NCBI GenBank assembly: GCA_030642125.1
Contig: DAOWOJ010000029.1
Coordinates: 1-5,696 of the forward strand
DNA from: Candidatus Aenigmatarchaeota archaeon
GTDB lineage: Archaea; Aenigmatarchaeota; Aenigmatarchaeia; DAOWOJ01
Reading direction: 5' to 3'
DNA: 5,696 nt
The notes under the pieces are model-generated. The model did no database searches, had not been told where the DNA came from, and saw nothing but the letters and a program-made list of their open reading frames with translations. The position numbers and the translations under genes were made by a program. Positions 5,482-5,696 of the stretch are shown one piece after another (positions within the stretch are counted from its first letter, which is position 1; the number at the start of each line of letters is the position of its first letter).

Positions 5482-5696
5482 ATGCCATTAAAAAAAAAGA
5501 TTAAATTAAGAAAAATTAGGCGAATAAAAAATACTGAGAAGAAAAAAATAGATTTTAAATATAATCTAAAAATGTATTACTCTTTCTTAAAAAAATACAA
5601 ATGGATTTTTATTTTATTATTGATATTAATATTCATTTTAGAATCCACTTATATTATTGATAAATTTTTGTTCAAACTCCTGATTGACAACGGAAC
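5482..5696 (+). CDS. ABC transporter permease/ATP-binding protein, N-terminal part (runs off window)
   Basis: The first 71 codons of a gene cut by the right edge. A strongly basic N-terminus (MPLKKKIKLRKIRRIKN) precedes YYSFLKKYKW, a transmembrane helix (about residues 41-57) and the segment IIDKFLFKLLIDNG (58-71). The order of basic leader, FLKKYKW, first helix and K-x-L-I-D-N-G is typical of the start of the membrane domain of exporter-type ABC half-transporters, including those common in DPANN archaea. A C-terminal ATPase domain would be expected beyond the window but cannot be seen. It starts 45 bases after gatA on the same strand and may be read through from it or use its own promoter. 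An alternative start is the ATG at 5572 (Met31), which would remove the basic leader. The substrate is unknown. Confidence 0.7.
   Translation, partial: MPLKKKIKLRKIRRIKNTEKKKIDFKYNLKMYYSFLKKYKWIFILLLILIFILESTYIIDKFLFKLLIDNG

Overview
The window is very AT-rich. It reads as chromosome from a small-genome archaeon, most likely a DPANN-type lineage (Woesearchaeota/Pacearchaeota-like); that placement is inference. Supporting points are the archaeal form of GatB and GatA, genes without Shine-Dalgarno sequences, TATA-like boxes centred about 27-29 bases upstream of start codons (the spacing expected for leaderless archaeal mRNAs), and standard stop codons with TGG for Trp.

Left part (1-2039, all minus strand): a block of serine-hydrolase-type genes. 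From the left edge there is a fragment in a methyltransferase-like frame, then a 92-codon truncated alpha/beta hydrolase (83-361), then a complete 249-residue alpha/beta hydrolase (440-1189), then a complete 210-residue RBBP9/YdeN-like alpha/beta hydrolase (1407-2039). The first two hydrolases are paralogues over their shared N-terminal half. A frameshifted miniature ORF with a CxxC knuckle lies just downstream of the third. A 37-base element occurs twice, once upstream of the truncated hydrolase and once upstream of the third.

Middle (2040-2611): 320 bases without an intact gene. It holds the second copy of the 37-base element and a decayed plus-strand reading frame broken by stops. Next comes a small two-helix membrane protein on the minus strand, whose start lies only 18 bases from the divergent gatB.

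Right part (2612-5696, plus strand): gatB and gatA overlap by 4 bases (ATGA) and encode two of the three subunits of the tRNA-dependent amidotransferase GatCAB. In archaea this enzyme makes Asn-tRNA from Asp-tRNA(Asn). gatC is not in the window. The N-terminal 71 codons of an ABC-transporter permease/ATPase follow, cut by the window edge.

The gat genes are housekeeping. The hydrolase block looks accessory: it contains duplication, truncation and decay, and its isoleucine codon choice differs from gatB. I see no CRISPR array, tRNA, rRNA or insertion sequence. No clear new multi-gene system is visible; the most unusual signals are the duplicated 37-base element and the broken small reading frames.
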